DNA of 20,922 nt from 13-2-20CM-66-19 sp036273735 (GCA_036273735.1 DASUHA010000140.1:1-20922), one strand, 5' to 3'. Positions 7,702 through 15,861 are shown, numbered from the stretch's first letter. The notes: generated from the letters alone by a model not told the origin. Program-made: numbers and translations.

Positions 7702-9312
7702 ATGGCCGAGCCGCACACCGAAACCCACGCGCACGCCGAGCACGATCACAAGCCGCACGGCTGGCGCCGCTGGGTGTTCGCGACGAATCACAAGGACATC
7801 GGCACGATGTATCTGGTCTTCTCGTGCATCATGTTCTTCACCGGCGGCGCCTTCGCGATGATGATCCGCGCGGAGCTCTTCAAGCCCGGGCTGCAGCTCG
7901 TCGATGCCGGGGTGTTCAACTCCCTGACGACCATGCACGGCCTGGTGATGATCTTCGGCGCCATCATGCCGGCGTGGGTGGGACTCGCCAACTGGATGAT
8001 CCCGATCCAGATCGGGGCACCCGACATGGCGCTGCCGCGCCTCAATAATCTGAGCTTCTGGATCCTTCCGTTCGCCTTCGTGCTGCTCCTTTCCTCCTGG
8101 CTGGTTCCGGGAAGCGCGCCGGCCGGCGGCTGGACCATGTATCCGCCGCTCACCCTGCAGTTCGGCAGCTCCTTCCCGATGCTGATCTTCGCCATCCACA
8201 TGATGGGCATCTCCTCCATCCTGGGCGCGATCAACGTCGTGGTGACCATCATGAACCTGCGTGCGCCGGGCATGACTCTGCTGCGCATGCCCCTCTTCGT
8301 CTGGACCTGGCTCATCACCGCATACCTGCTCGTCGCGGTGATGCCGGTGCTCGCGGGCGCGGTGACCATGATGCTCACCGACCACTTCTTCGGCACCAGC
8401 TTCTTCAATGCGGGCGGCGGCGGCGACCCGGTGATGTTCCAGCACATCTTCTGGTTCTTCGGGCATCCCGAGGTCTACATCATGATCCTGCCGGGCTTCG
8501 GCGTGGTCTCGGAGGTCATCCCGGCGTTCTCGCGCAAGCCGCTGTTCGGCTACGAGGCGATGGTCTACGCCACCGCCTCGATCGCCTTCCTGTCGTTCAT
8601 CGTCTGGGCGCACCACATGTTCACCGTGGGGCTGCCGCTCGCGGCGCTGCTCTTCTTCATGTTCTCCACCATGCTGATCGCGGTGCCGACGGGCGTGAAG
8701 GTCTTCAACTGGACGGCCACCATGTGGCGCGGCTCGCTGACCTTCGAGCCGCCGATGCTGTTCTCGCTCGCCTTCCTCTTCCTCTTCACCATCGGCGGCT
8801 TCTCCGGGCTCATGCTCGCCCTCGTGCCCGCCGACTTCCAATACCAGGACACGTACTTCGTGGTGGCCCACTTCCACTACGTGCTGGTCTCGGGCTCCCT
8901 CTTCGCCATCATGTCGGGGGTCTACTATTGGCTGCCCAAGTGGGTCGGGCGCATGTACGACATCCGCCTCGCCACGTGGCACTTCTGGCTGTCGGCGATC
9001 TTCTTCAACGTGCTGTTCTTCCCGCAGCACTTCCTCGGGCTCGCCGGCATGCCGCGCCGCATCCCGGACTATGCCGTGCAGTTCGCCGACTGGAACATGG
9101 TCTCCTCGCTCGGCGGCTTCGCATTCGGCCTGTCGCAGCTTCTCTTCCCCTACATCATCTGGAAGTGCGTGCGCTCCGGCCAGCGGGTCGAGGGCACGAG
9201 GGCCTGGGACGGCGCGCGCGGACTCGAGTGGGAGCTGCCCTCGCCGGCGCCGTATCATTCCTGGACGACACCGCCGACCGAGGCAATGATTGCCCGTGGC
9301 GCGGAGCATTGA
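7702..9312 (+). CDS. ctaD: Cytochrome c oxidase subunit I (A1-type)
   Basis: This is the catalytic subunit, with heme a, heme a3 and CuB; it reduces O2 and pumps protons. The 536 residues form about 12 helices. Ligands seen are H79 (TTMHGLVMIF) and H392 for heme a, H390 for heme a3 (VAHFHYV), and H255, H304 and H305 for CuB. Y259 of GHPEVY would cross-link to H255. D-channel D108 (GAPDMALPRLNN) and E257, and K-channel K333 (PTGVKVFNW), mark an A1-type proton-pumping oxidase. The ribosome-binding site GAGAGGG lies 8 nt before the ATG. The His-rich N-terminus (HTETHAHAEHDHKPH) could bind metal, but that is speculation. Confidence 0.98.
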   Translation: MAEPHTETHAHAEHDHKPHGWRRWVFATNHKDIGTMYLVFSCIMFFTGGAFAMMIRAELFKPGLQLVDAGVFNSLTTMHGLVMIFGAIMPAWVGLANWMIPIQIGAPDMALPRLNNLSFWILPFAFVLLLSSWLVPGSAPAGGWTMYPPLTLQFGSSFPMLIFAIHMMGISSILGAINVVVTIMNLRAPGMTLLRMPLFVWTWLITAYLLVAVMPVLAGAVTMMLTDHFFGTSFFNAGGGGDPVMFQHIFWFFGHPEVYIMILPGFGVVSEVIPAFSRKPLFGYEAMVYATASIAFLSFIVWAHHMFTVGLPLAALLFFMFSTMLIAVPTGVKVFNWTATMWRGSLTFEPPMLFSLAFLFLFTIGGFSGLMLALVPADFQYQDTYFVVAHFHYVLVSGSLFAIMSGVYYWLPKWVGRMYDIRLATWHFWLSAIFFNVLFFPQHFLGLAGMPRRIPDYAVQFADWNMVSSLGGFAFGLSQLLFPYIIWKCVRSGQRVEGTRAWDGARGLEWELPSPAPYHSWTTPPTEAMIARGAEH

Positions 9313-9328
9313 GGGAACCCGAGCGATC

Positions 9329-9487
9329 ATGTCCACAGGTGCAACCGGGAATCAGCCGATCCTGACTCAGCAGGAGGTGGCACGGCGGCGCAGGGGAGTG
9401 CGGCGCACGACCCTGGTGGTGTCGCTCATCGTGCTCGCCTTCTATTTCGGCTTCATCGTCATGATGCTGGTGCGGGGATCCCACTGA
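9329..9487 (+). CDS. Small single-pass protein, likely oxidase small assembly protein
   Basis: This 52-residue protein has a basic stretch (RRRRGVRR, about 18-25) before one transmembrane helix (TTLVVSLIVLAFYFGFIVMM) and a very short tail. It lies between ctaD and ctaE, where ctaG/cox11 usually sits. The layout (an LTQQEVARRRR-like start, then a helix ending in FGFIVMMLV) resembles short 'cytochrome oxidase small assembly protein' entries from betaproteobacteria as I remember them. It lacks any periplasmic domain, so it cannot itself be Cox11. Start ATG 9329 was chosen because it lies 16 nt after the ctaD stop, with GAGGGA upstream. Confidence 0.65.
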   Translation: MSTGATGNQPILTQQEVARRRRGVRRTTLVVSLIVLAFYFGFIVMMLVRGSH

Positions 9488-9503
9488 GCGGACTCCTGCC
9501 AAC

Positions 9504-10418
9504 ATGAGTACTCACGAAAGTCACGACATGGCAAACGCACAAGCCCCTGCCCACGCCCACGGCGACGACCACTACTACATCCCCCATGGCAGTCCATGGC
9601 CGATCATTGCCGCGGTCGCGCTGTTCTGCCTGATGTGGGGCGCAGTCGCCTACCTCGACGACTGGGCGGGTGCGTGGGCCTTCGTTCCGGGTCCGATCCT
9701 CATCTTCTACATGTTCGGCGGTTGGTTCCACACCGTCATCGGGGAGAACCAGCTCGGCATCTACAACGCGCAGGTGGACCGGTCATTCCGCATGGGAATG
9801 ATGTGGTTCATCTTCTCCGAGGTGATGTTCTTCGGCGCGTTCTTCGGCGCACTCTTCTATGCGCGCGTGCTCGCCGTGCCGTGGCTCGGCGGCCAGGGCG
9901 TCAAGGGGCTGACCAACCTCATCCTGTGGCCCCGGTATGAGGCGGCCTGGCCGACCAACGGGCCGGGACACATCGGTGGCGAGAATTTCGAGGCGATGAG
10001 CGCCTACGGCATCGCAGCGATCAATACACTGATCCTGCTCACCAGCGGCCTCACGGTCACGATAGCCCACCACGCGCTTCGCAGCGGCAACCGCGGCCGG
10101 CTCAAGCTCTTCCTGGCGTTTACTTTCATCCTCGGCTTCTCCTTCGTCGCGTTGCAGGGGCACGAGTACTACGACGCCTACACGAAGCTCAACCTGCGGC
10201 TGACGACGGGAATCTACGGCTCGACGTTCTTCATGCTCACCGGATTTCACGGTCTGCACGTGACCATCGGCGCGATCATGCTGCTGGTGGTCTGGCTGCG
10301 CGTGCTGCGCGGGCACTTCACGCCGCGGCAGCATTTCGCATTCGAGGCGGTGTCCTGGTACTGGCACTTCGTCGACGTGGTGTGGCTCGGCCTCTTCGTA
10401 TTCGTCTACTGGCTGTAG
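9504..10418 (+). CDS. ctaE: Cytochrome c oxidase subunit III
   Basis: This seven-helix core subunit stabilises subunit I and supports proton uptake. It has a typical N-terminal YYIPHGSPWPII, the FIFSEVMFFGAFFGALFYAR helix, the NTLILLTSG segment, the GHEYYDAY motif and the C-terminal WYWHFVDVVWLGLFVFVYW signature. It is 304 residues from ATG 9504; ATG 9528 has a closer GAAAG ribosome-binding site and would remove 8 residues. It ends 4 bp from the stop of a reverse-strand gene, so the structural-subunit transcript has little room for a terminator of its own. Confidence 0.97.
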   Translation: MSTHESHDMANAQAPAHAHGDDHYYIPHGSPWPIIAAVALFCLMWGAVAYLDDWAGAWAFVPGPILIFYMFGGWFHTVIGENQLGIYNAQVDRSFRMGMMWFIFSEVMFFGAFFGALFYARVLAVPWLGGQGVKGLTNLILWPRYEAAWPTNGPGHIGGENFEAMSAYGIAAINTLILLTSGLTVTIAHHALRSGNRGRLKLFLAFTFILGFSFVALQGHEYYDAYTKLNLRLTTGIYGSTFFMLTGFHGLHVTIGAIMLLVVWLRVLRGHFTPRQHFAFEAVSWYWHFVDVVWLGLFVFVYWL

Positions 10419-10422
10419 CCGT

Positions 10423-10650
10423 CTAACGATGCTGGGGAAGCACGCCGTGAGGCGTGATGAGCCCCGCGTACCAGGCGAGCATGATCAGCGCGAATAATGC
10501 GATGGACAGCACGATGCGGATCGTCAGGTCGCGCGCCATCTTGGCCGAGTCCTGTTGGGTGCCCCGGGACAGGTGGTAGAGAGCCGAGCCCAGGCTCACC
10601 ACGATGGCCGCGAGCGCAATGAGGACGATGACGCGAAACAGCTCTGGCAT
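10423..10650 (-). CDS. DUF2909-like twin-transmembrane protein
   Basis: This 75-residue protein has two hydrophobic helices (about 4-25 and 43-65), joined by a short polar loop (SRGTQQDSAKMARDLTIR). The pattern LGSALYHLSRG...MARDLTIRIVLSIALF fits the DUF2909 'twin transmembrane' family that neighbours SURF1 in many gamma- and betaproteobacteria; its function is unknown. The start at 10650 has GGAG 7 nt upstream; a longer frame from 10695 would overlap the SURF1 start. It runs against all its neighbours: convergent with ctaE (4 bp apart) and divergent from SURF1 (39 bp apart). Confidence 0.75.
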   Translation of the reverse strand: MPELFRVIVLIALAAIVVSLGSALYHLSRGTQQDSAKMARDLTIRIVLSIALFALIMLAWYAGLITPHGVLPQHR

Positions 10651-10689
10651 GACGGGCTCCAGTGTAACGCCAAAGCAACCCCTGTACCC

Positions 10690-11427
10690 ATGCACCTGAG
10701 CTTCGGGCGCCGTCAGTTCTCGCCGTCACCGGCCTTCACCTTCCTGATGCTGGTGTTGTGCGTCCTATTCATCGCTCTCGGGCGCTGGCAGTGGAGGCGA
10801 GGAACTTACCGGGCGGCCGAGCATACCCGCTTCGAGCGCGGCGCCCGCGAGGTGGTCGCACTCGGCTCGGCGCCGCTCGCGCACGTTCCTGACTATCAGC
10901 GCGTCAGTCTCACCGGCTCCTACGATGCGGCGCATCAGTTCCTCCTCGACAACATGACCTATCACGACGTCGACGGCTACCAGGTGTTGACCCCGCTCGT
11001 GCGGCCGGGCGGCGACGTGGTGCTGGTGAATCGGGGATGGGTCCCCTTCCTCGGGACTCGCAGCAACCTACCCGATGTCTCCATGAAGACTGCCGCAGCG
11101 GTGACGGTCACCGGCCGCGTGGGCGATCTGCCTACTGCCGGCCTCGCGAGCGGCAGCGCCCCCCCGCCCGACAGAGGACCCTGGCCGCGTGTGACCAGCT
11201 TTCCGACGCTGTCGCAGTTGGGCGGCGTGCTCGGCCACCGGCTCGAGCCCCACGTCATCCTGCTCGATCCAAATGACCCAGACGGCTACGTGCGTGACTG
11301 GCGGCTCGCGGGGATTCCGCCAATGCAGAATTTCGCTTACGCCTTCGAGTGGTGGTGCTTCGCAATCGCGGCACTCGTGATGTGGGTGATGCTGAGCTCC
11401 AAGCGCGCGACGGAGCGCCCGACGTGA
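10690..11427 (+). CDS. surf1: SURF1 family cytochrome oxidase assembly protein
   Basis: SURF1 is an inner-membrane factor that helps deliver heme a to subunit I. The 245 residues have helices at both ends (about 14-31 and 217-238) around a periplasmic domain, as in the family. Key motifs are LGRWQWRRGTYR (30-41), VNRGWVPFLGTR in the middle, and the terminal PPMQNFAYAFEWWCFA. ATG 10690 was chosen because the family begins just before the first helix. It has no Shine-Dalgarno and only a 39 bp gap from the divergent gene. Its stop overlaps the next gene's GTG (GTGA). Confidence 0.92.
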   Translation: MHLSFGRRQFSPSPAFTFLMLVLCVLFIALGRWQWRRGTYRAAEHTRFERGAREVVALGSAPLAHVPDYQRVSLTGSYDAAHQFLLDNMTYHDVDGYQVLTPLVRPGGDVVLVNRGWVPFLGTRSNLPDVSMKTAAAVTVTGRVGDLPTAGLASGSAPPPDRGPWPRVTSFPTLSQLGGVLGHRLEPHVILLDPNDPDGYVRDWRLAGIPPMQNFAYAFEWWCFAIAALVMWVMLSSKRATERPT

Positions 11428-12119
11428 CAAAATCGTCCGGAACGATTTTGGACGGCGGCAGCCGGCCCGACGGGCGAGGCACAGGGACGGGGCCTCGCAA
11501 CGCCAGTGCCGGTGATCTTCGCGCGCGCAACCTGCGTACGCTCGCCGCGCTCGCGGCGCTCTTTTTCCTCCCGCTGCTCGCATCCTTCTGGCTCTACTAC
11601 GGGACCGGCTGGCGACCGGCAGGCCACGTCAACCACGGCGAGCTCATCACTCCGGCGCGACCGCTGCCGGCTGTGACTCTGCCGCGGGTGGCCCTCACCG
11701 CCGCCGCTGCGCACGAGCCCTCGGCCGCGTATCCCGCTCTCTTCCATGGCAAGTGGATGCTCGTCTACGTCGGCGATGGGCGCTGTGACTCCTCCTGCCG
11801 CCAATCCCTCTATGTCATGCGCCAGACCCGGCTCGCACTGGGTACTGAGATGACGCGTGTCGCACGGGTCTTTCTCGTCTCGAGCCACTGCTGTGCGAAG
11901 GAATATCTCGCGCAGGAGCAAGCCGGGATCGTCGCTTTCGATGCAGGGAGTGCGGAGGGGACGCGGCTCCTCAGCGAGTTCCCGGCCGCCGACAGCCCGA
12001 ACTCCCTGTTCGTCGTCGACCCGCTGGGCAATCTGATGATGCGTTACGATGTCAGGCGTGATCCGGGCGGCCTGCTCATAGACCTGAAGAAGCTGCTCGG
12101 TCTTTCCCAGATCGGCTGA
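11424..12119 (+). CDS. SCO/thioredoxin-like membrane-anchored protein, probable oxidase assembly factor
   Basis: This 231-residue protein has one N-terminal helix (about 38-59), the conserved NHGELITPARPLP turn, and then a thioredoxin-like fold. That fold contains CDSSC (C121 and C125, the C-x3-C spacing of SCO copper chaperones) and a VVDPLGNLMMRY strand. SCO proteins also need a distal His for copper; none is found at the expected place (the residues before VVDPLG are ADSPNSLF), so copper binding may be altered. An extra SHCC (155-157) is present. This conserved type usually sits between SURF1 and ctaA. GTG 11424 overlaps the SURF1 stop; the first 30 residues are Gly/Arg-rich and poorly constrained. 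Confidence 0.72.
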   Translation: MTKSSGTILDGGSRPDGRGTGTGPRNASAGDLRARNLRTLAALAALFFLPLLASFWLYYGTGWRPAGHVNHGELITPARPLPAVTLPRVALTAAAAHEPSAAYPALFHGKWMLVYVGDGRCDSSCRQSLYVMRQTRLALGTEMTRVARVFLVSSHCCAKEYLAQEQAGIVAFDAGSAEGTRLLSEFPAADSPNSLFVVDPLGNLMMRYDVRRDPGGLLIDLKKLLGLSQIG

Positions 12120-12146
12120 AGTCCCGGAGATCCCGGAGGAGACACG

Positions 12147-13220
12147 TTGACCCCGATGCTCATCGACCGCTGGATGCGCGGCCTCGCGCTCTGCGGAGTG
12201 CTGCTGTGCTTCGGGGTCGTCGTGCTCGGCGCTTACGTGCGGCTCACGGACGCCGGTCTCGGCTGTCCCGACTGGCCGGGATGCTACGGTCACGTCAGCC
12301 CTGCGGGTGCCGCGGAGAGCGCGGCGAGCCAGGCGCAGTTCCCGGGCCGGCCGCTCGAGAGCGGCAAGGCCTGGCACGAGATGATCCACCGCTATGCGGC
12401 AGGCACTCTCGGCTGCGTCATCATCGTGATTGCGGCGCTTGCGATCGCCGCGAGCAAACCCAAGTCGGTGGGCACGGGATATGGATTGCTTCTCTTCGCC
12501 ACCGTGATCGTGCAGGCGCTGCTCGGCATGCTCACCGTGACATGGCTGTTGAAGCCGCTCATCGTGACGCTGCATCTGATCTTCGGCATGACCACACTCG
12601 CCCTGCTTTGGTGGCTATGGCTCACCGTGCGCCGGCGTCCTCGTGGAATAGTACAGCTGCAGACAGTCCCGGAGCGCGGGTCTGCAGCCTGGTCCGATGC
12701 ATTGGCGGCCGCACGAATCGCATACGGCCTGGCCGTCCTCGGCGTGATCGTACTCGCAGCGCAGTTCTTCCTCGGCGGCTGGACGAGCGCCAACTATGCA
12801 ACCATCGCCTGCCCTGACTTTCCCACCTGCCAGGGCGCCTGGTGGCCGCATGCCGACTTCAGCCATGCGTTCGTGCTGTGGCGGGGCCTCTGGGTCAACT
12901 ACGAAGGCGGTATTCTCGCCAACCCCGCGCGCGTTGCCATCCACTTTGCCCATCGGCTGGGGGCACTGACGGTAACGCTGACGTTCCTCGCCACGGCGCT
13001 TTTCGTCATCAGCCGGCCCTCGCTCGCGGCGGCACGGCCGCGGGCCTGGCTCCTCTTGGTGGCATTGGGCCTGCAGCTTGCGATCGGAATCTCCATGGTC
13101 CTGACGACGTTCCCGCTCTGGCTGACCACCGCCCACACCGCCGGTGCGGCGCTGCTCCTCATGGCCATTCTCGCGCTGACAGCCAAGCTGCACACCGTCC
13201 GTGCAGCGCGCGCGACCTGA
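12147..13220 (+). CDS. ctaA: Heme A synthase CtaA (COX15 type)
   Basis: This enzyme oxidises the C8 methyl of heme O to a formyl group, giving heme A for the aa3 oxidase. The 357 residues form two four-helix halves. Heme-ligand histidines are at H77/H81 (AWHEMIHRYAAG), H143 (VTLHLIFGM), H265/H268 (AIHFAHRLGAL) and H329 (TTAHTAGA). Periplasmic cysteine pairs are at C40/C46 (GLGCPDWPGC) and C221/C227 (CPDFPTC). The start is taken as TTG 12147 because GGAGGA (12135-12140) lies 6 nt before it and 15 nt before the next ATG (12156). Confidence 0.96.
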   Translation: MTPMLIDRWMRGLALCGVLLCFGVVVLGAYVRLTDAGLGCPDWPGCYGHVSPAGAAESAASQAQFPGRPLESGKAWHEMIHRYAAGTLGCVIIVIAALAIAASKPKSVGTGYGLLLFATVIVQALLGMLTVTWLLKPLIVTLHLIFGMTTLALLWWLWLTVRRRPRGIVQLQTVPERGSAAWSDALAAARIAYGLAVLGVIVLAAQFFLGGWTSANYATIACPDFPTCQGAWWPHADFSHAFVLWRGLWVNYEGGILANPARVAIHFAHRLGALTVTLTFLATALFVISRPSLAAARPRAWLLLVALGLQLAIGISMVLTTFPLWLTTAHTAGAALLLMAILALTAKLHTVRAARAT

Positions 13221-13232
13221 CACGAGCCTCGC

Positions 13233-14129
13233 GTGGCAACCACTTCGGAATGCGCGACAGCCGCCCCGGCAACCTGGCGGCGGTACTACGAGCTGACCAA
13301 GCCACGCGTCGTCGCGCTCATCACCTTCACGGCGGTGGTTGGCACGTTGTTGGCGAGTCCCGGCTGGCCGCCGCTCAGAGCGCTGATCTGCGGGACACTC
13401 GGGATTGCTCTCGCATCAGGGTGCGCGGCCGCGATCAACCACGTTCTCGATCGGCGCTTCGACGAGCAGATGGCGCGGACCCAGTCGCGCCCGTTGCCGA
13501 GCCGCCAGCTCACGGAGCGGCGGGCGCTCATCTTCGCGGCAGTGCTCGGCGTCATCGCGATGACGATCTTGTCGTTCCTGGTCAATCTGCTGACGGCGGC
13601 CCTGACCTTCCTGTCATTGATCGGGTACGCGGTGATCTACACCGTATGGTTGAAGCATGCCACCTCGCAGAACATCGTGATCGGCGGGGCTGCGGGGGCG
13701 GCGCCTCCGATTCTCGGCTGGGCCGCGGTCACCAACACGATCGATCCCAACGCGCTGCTGCTCTTCCTGATCATCTTCGTGTGGACACCGCCGCATTTCT
13801 GGGCCCTGGCGATCGCGCGCAAGGATGAATATGCGCGCGCCGGCATTCCGATGCTGCCGGTCACCCATGGGGTGGAGCACACGCGGCTGCAGGTTCTGCT
13901 CTACACCGTGCTGCTCACCGTCGTGACGGTGATGCCATTCCTCACCCGGATGAGCGGCCTCCTCTATCTGGCTGCGGCGCTGGTGCTCAACGTGCGCTTT
14001 CTCTATTACGCGCTGGCGCTGAAACTCACCGCCCGGCAGGAGCTACCGATGCGCGTGTTCCGGTATTCGGTGACTTATCTGATGTGGCTCTTCGCGGCAC
14101 TGCTGATCGATCACTACCTGTATCTTTGA
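13233..14129 (+). CDS. ctaB: Protoheme IX farnesyltransferase (heme O synthase) CtaB
   Basis: This UbiA-superfamily membrane enzyme transfers a farnesyl group to heme B to make heme O, the substrate of CtaA. The 298 residues include LTKPRVVALITFTAVVG (21-37), the first Asp-rich motif N69-x3-D73-x3-D77 followed by RTQSRPLP (82-89), the second loop near DEYARAGIPMLPVTHG, and about nine helices. It starts with GTG at 13233, 12 bp after ctaA, and so is co-transcribed with it. It is the last gene of the oxidase biogenesis block. Confidence 0.97.
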   Translation: MATTSECATAAPATWRRYYELTKPRVVALITFTAVVGTLLASPGWPPLRALICGTLGIALASGCAAAINHVLDRRFDEQMARTQSRPLPSRQLTERRALIFAAVLGVIAMTILSFLVNLLTAALTFLSLIGYAVIYTVWLKHATSQNIVIGGAAGAAPPILGWAAVTNTIDPNALLLFLIIFVWTPPHFWALAIARKDEYARAGIPMLPVTHGVEHTRLQVLLYTVLLTVVTVMPFLTRMSGLLYLAAALVLNVRFLYYALALKLTARQELPMRVFRYSVTYLMWLFAALLIDHYLYL

Positions 14130-14169
14130 TTGGCCAGCCCTGTGACTTTGCGTGTCCCGCGGCGCAGGG

Positions 14170-14186
14170 AGCGGCCCTGGGCCGCT
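14170..14186. terminator. GC-rich hairpin between convergent genes
   Basis: AGCGGCC-CTG-GGCCGCT forms a perfect 7-bp stem with a 3-nt loop in the 56 bp gap between ctaB and the convergent 152-aa gene; its last base touches that gene's stop codon. Neither strand has a T-run after the stem, so it is at best a weak or factor-assisted bidirectional terminator. Confidence 0.3.
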
Positions 14187-14644
14187 CAGTCACTCGCTTT
14201 CGACGTCATCGGAGCGCGCCTGATCAAAACCTGCCACGACGAGAGCTGCCGGTCCTCGAGCAGCAGCACTCCGGCCGATTCGTAAGTGTCGTCATCGATC
14301 CGACGGTAATGCTCGGCGCCGTGGTAACCGGAGGACTCGCAGCGGTAAACGGAGGTGATGGCGGTACCGATCACGGAGAAGGTGCCATGAAGCTTCCCGA
14401 GGGTCGCGCTCTCCGAGCTCCACTTGAGCGCGGTGCCGTCCTTGCCCGGCGGGTCGATCTGATAGGCGTTGACGAACTCCACCGGCGGGGACCCGAGCAC
14501 CTTGAGCGTGCCCGAGAGCAGCCAGCACTCCGTTCTATGAGCCACCTCGGTGCGGCACTCTGCCGGCAGCGGCTGGCCGTCTGCGCACCAGAACGTTCCG
14601 GTGCCCGTCCATTGGGCTGGCTGGAAGAGATAGGTGTGGGGCAT
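14186..14644 (-). CDS. Hypothetical protein, unknown function
   Basis: This 152-residue protein is not one I can assign. There is no signal peptide or membrane helix. It is rich in short alternating hydrophobic/polar strands and aromatic residues (TYLFQPAQWTGTGTFWCADG, TLKVLG, FVNAYQIDPPG, LHGTFSVIG, SVYRCESSGYHGAEHYRR, LSSWQVLIRR), which suggests a single small beta-barrel or lipocalin-like domain. That is a fold guess only. Three cysteines (in FWCAD, AECRTE and TECWLL) cluster in the first third and a fourth is in YRCESS. Coding-like composition and its own promoter-like upstream region suggest a real gene. It is convergent with ctaB and probably separate from the sugar locus behind it. Confidence 0.6.
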   Translation of the reverse strand: MPHTYLFQPAQWTGTGTFWCADGQPLPAECRTEVAHRTECWLLSGTLKVLGSPPVEFVNAYQIDPPGKDGTALKWSSESATLGKLHGTFSVIGTAITSVYRCESSGYHGAEHYRRIDDDTYESAGVLLLEDRQLSSWQVLIRRAPMTSKASD

Positions 14645-14746
14645 CTGTCGATTTCCCGCGCCGTGAGCGTGACAGCACCATTATCGCTCTGCGGAACTCT
14701 CGCCGCATGTTGCGTGGAACCGACATGCAAGCGTCAGGCCAAATCC

Positions 14747-15808
14747 TCAGGGGCTTCCTGCCGCGGGATCGCCGCACGATCCCCGCACGATGAGTCGTGG
14801 CGGCAGGGTCACACACGCCGCGGGCTGGCCTCCGATCAGGTGCACCAGCGTCTGCACCAGCAGCTCGCCGGCCCGCTTGGTGTCCTGGGCCACGGTGGTC
14901 AGCGCGGGCTGGGTGAAGGCGGACATCGGAATACCGTCGAAACCGACCACTGCCACGTCCTCGGGTACCCGACGCCCGGCCGAGGCCAGCGCGCTCAGGG
15001 CACCGACGGCAATCAGGTCGCTGGCGCCAAAGACGGCGTCGAAGGGCACCCCGCGCTCGATCAGCGCGTGCATGGCTTCGTAGCCTGAGCCCTCGGTCGA
15101 TATTGCGCCGGCCTGCAGGCGGGGATCCTGCTCGATTCCGGCGTCAGCCAGCGCAGCACGATAGCCGCGGTATCGCGCCATCATCTCCGGCGAACATGGA
15201 GCGATATCGCCCAAAAAGGCGATCCGTCGGCGTCCCAGGCGAAGCAGATGCTCGGTGGCCAAACGGCCGCCGAACACATTGTCACAGCCGATCGAGACGC
15301 CCGGTTGCTCGGTCAGAACGGGGCCCCAGCGGACCAGATGAGCCCCTCGCTCGATCAGGGGCTGCAGGCGGCTGCGGTGAACGACGTAATCGCCGTAGCC
15401 GAGCAGGATGATTCCATCCGCCTTGTGGCTGTCTTCGTAGTCTGCATGCCAGTCCCGTAGCAGGTCCTGGAACGAGACGAGGAGGTCGTAGCCGTGCCTC
15501 GAGCAGGCGCGAATGATCGAGCCCAGCATCGAATGAAAGAACGGGTTGATGGCCGAGTCGTCGGCCGTCGGGTCCTCGAAAAAGAGCAGCGCCAGCGTGC
15601 CGGAGTGGCGCCGCCGAAGGTTGGAGGCGTTCTTGTCGACGTGGTAATTGAGCTGGCGCGCCACTTCGAGCACGCGCTCACGCGTGCACGCGCTGACCAT
15701 CGGGTCGGCGCGCAGCGCGCGCGACACCGTCGACTGCGAGACACCGGCCAGATGCGCGATGTCCAATGAATTGGGCCTGCGTCGCTTGTCACGCATGACC
15801 GGCGCCAC
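14747..15808 (-). CDS. LacI-family transcriptional regulator
   Basis: This is a sugar-responsive repressor. The N-terminal helix-turn-helix SLDIAHLAGVSQSTVSRALR (about 14-33) is followed by the hinge helix (LNYHVDKNASNLRRR) and a periplasmic-binding-protein-like effector domain, ending in a typical PEDVAVVGFDGIPMSAFTQPALTTVAQD segment. It is 353 residues from GTG 15808. ATG 15796 is also possible: GAGGGG sits close to the GTG and 12 nt before the ATG. It lies 53 bp downstream of the alpha-glucosidase on the same strand, so the two are probably one transcript and the repressor controls its own operon. Its likely targets are the paired palindromes at 17570-17601. Confidence 0.93.
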   Translation of the reverse strand: MAPVMRDKRRRPNSLDIAHLAGVSQSTVSRALRADPMVSACTRERVLEVARQLNYHVDKNASNLRRRHSGTLALLFFEDPTADDSAINPFFHSMLGSIIRACSRHGYDLLVSFQDLLRDWHADYEDSHKADGIILLGYGDYVVHRSRLQPLIERGAHLVRWGPVLTEQPGVSIGCDNVFGGRLATEHLLRLGRRRIAFLGDIAPCSPEMMARYRGYRAALADAGIEQDPRLQAGAISTEGSGYEAMHALIERGVPFDAVFGASDLIAVGALSALASAGRRVPEDVAVVGFDGIPMSAFTQPALTTVAQDTKRAGELLVQTLVHLIGGQPAACVTLPPRLIVRGSCGDPAAGSP

Positions 15809-15861
15809 CCCCTCGACCTGTCTATTCGTGGCTCCCCCTAGTTTAAGCCAAGGCCCATGCC

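Noticed and set aside
7540..9336. A 598-codon open frame antisense to subunit I
   Set aside because: It is a run of Glu/His/Arg/Asp residues of the kind produced by the complement of membrane-protein codons; ctaD on the other strand has every ligand of the family.
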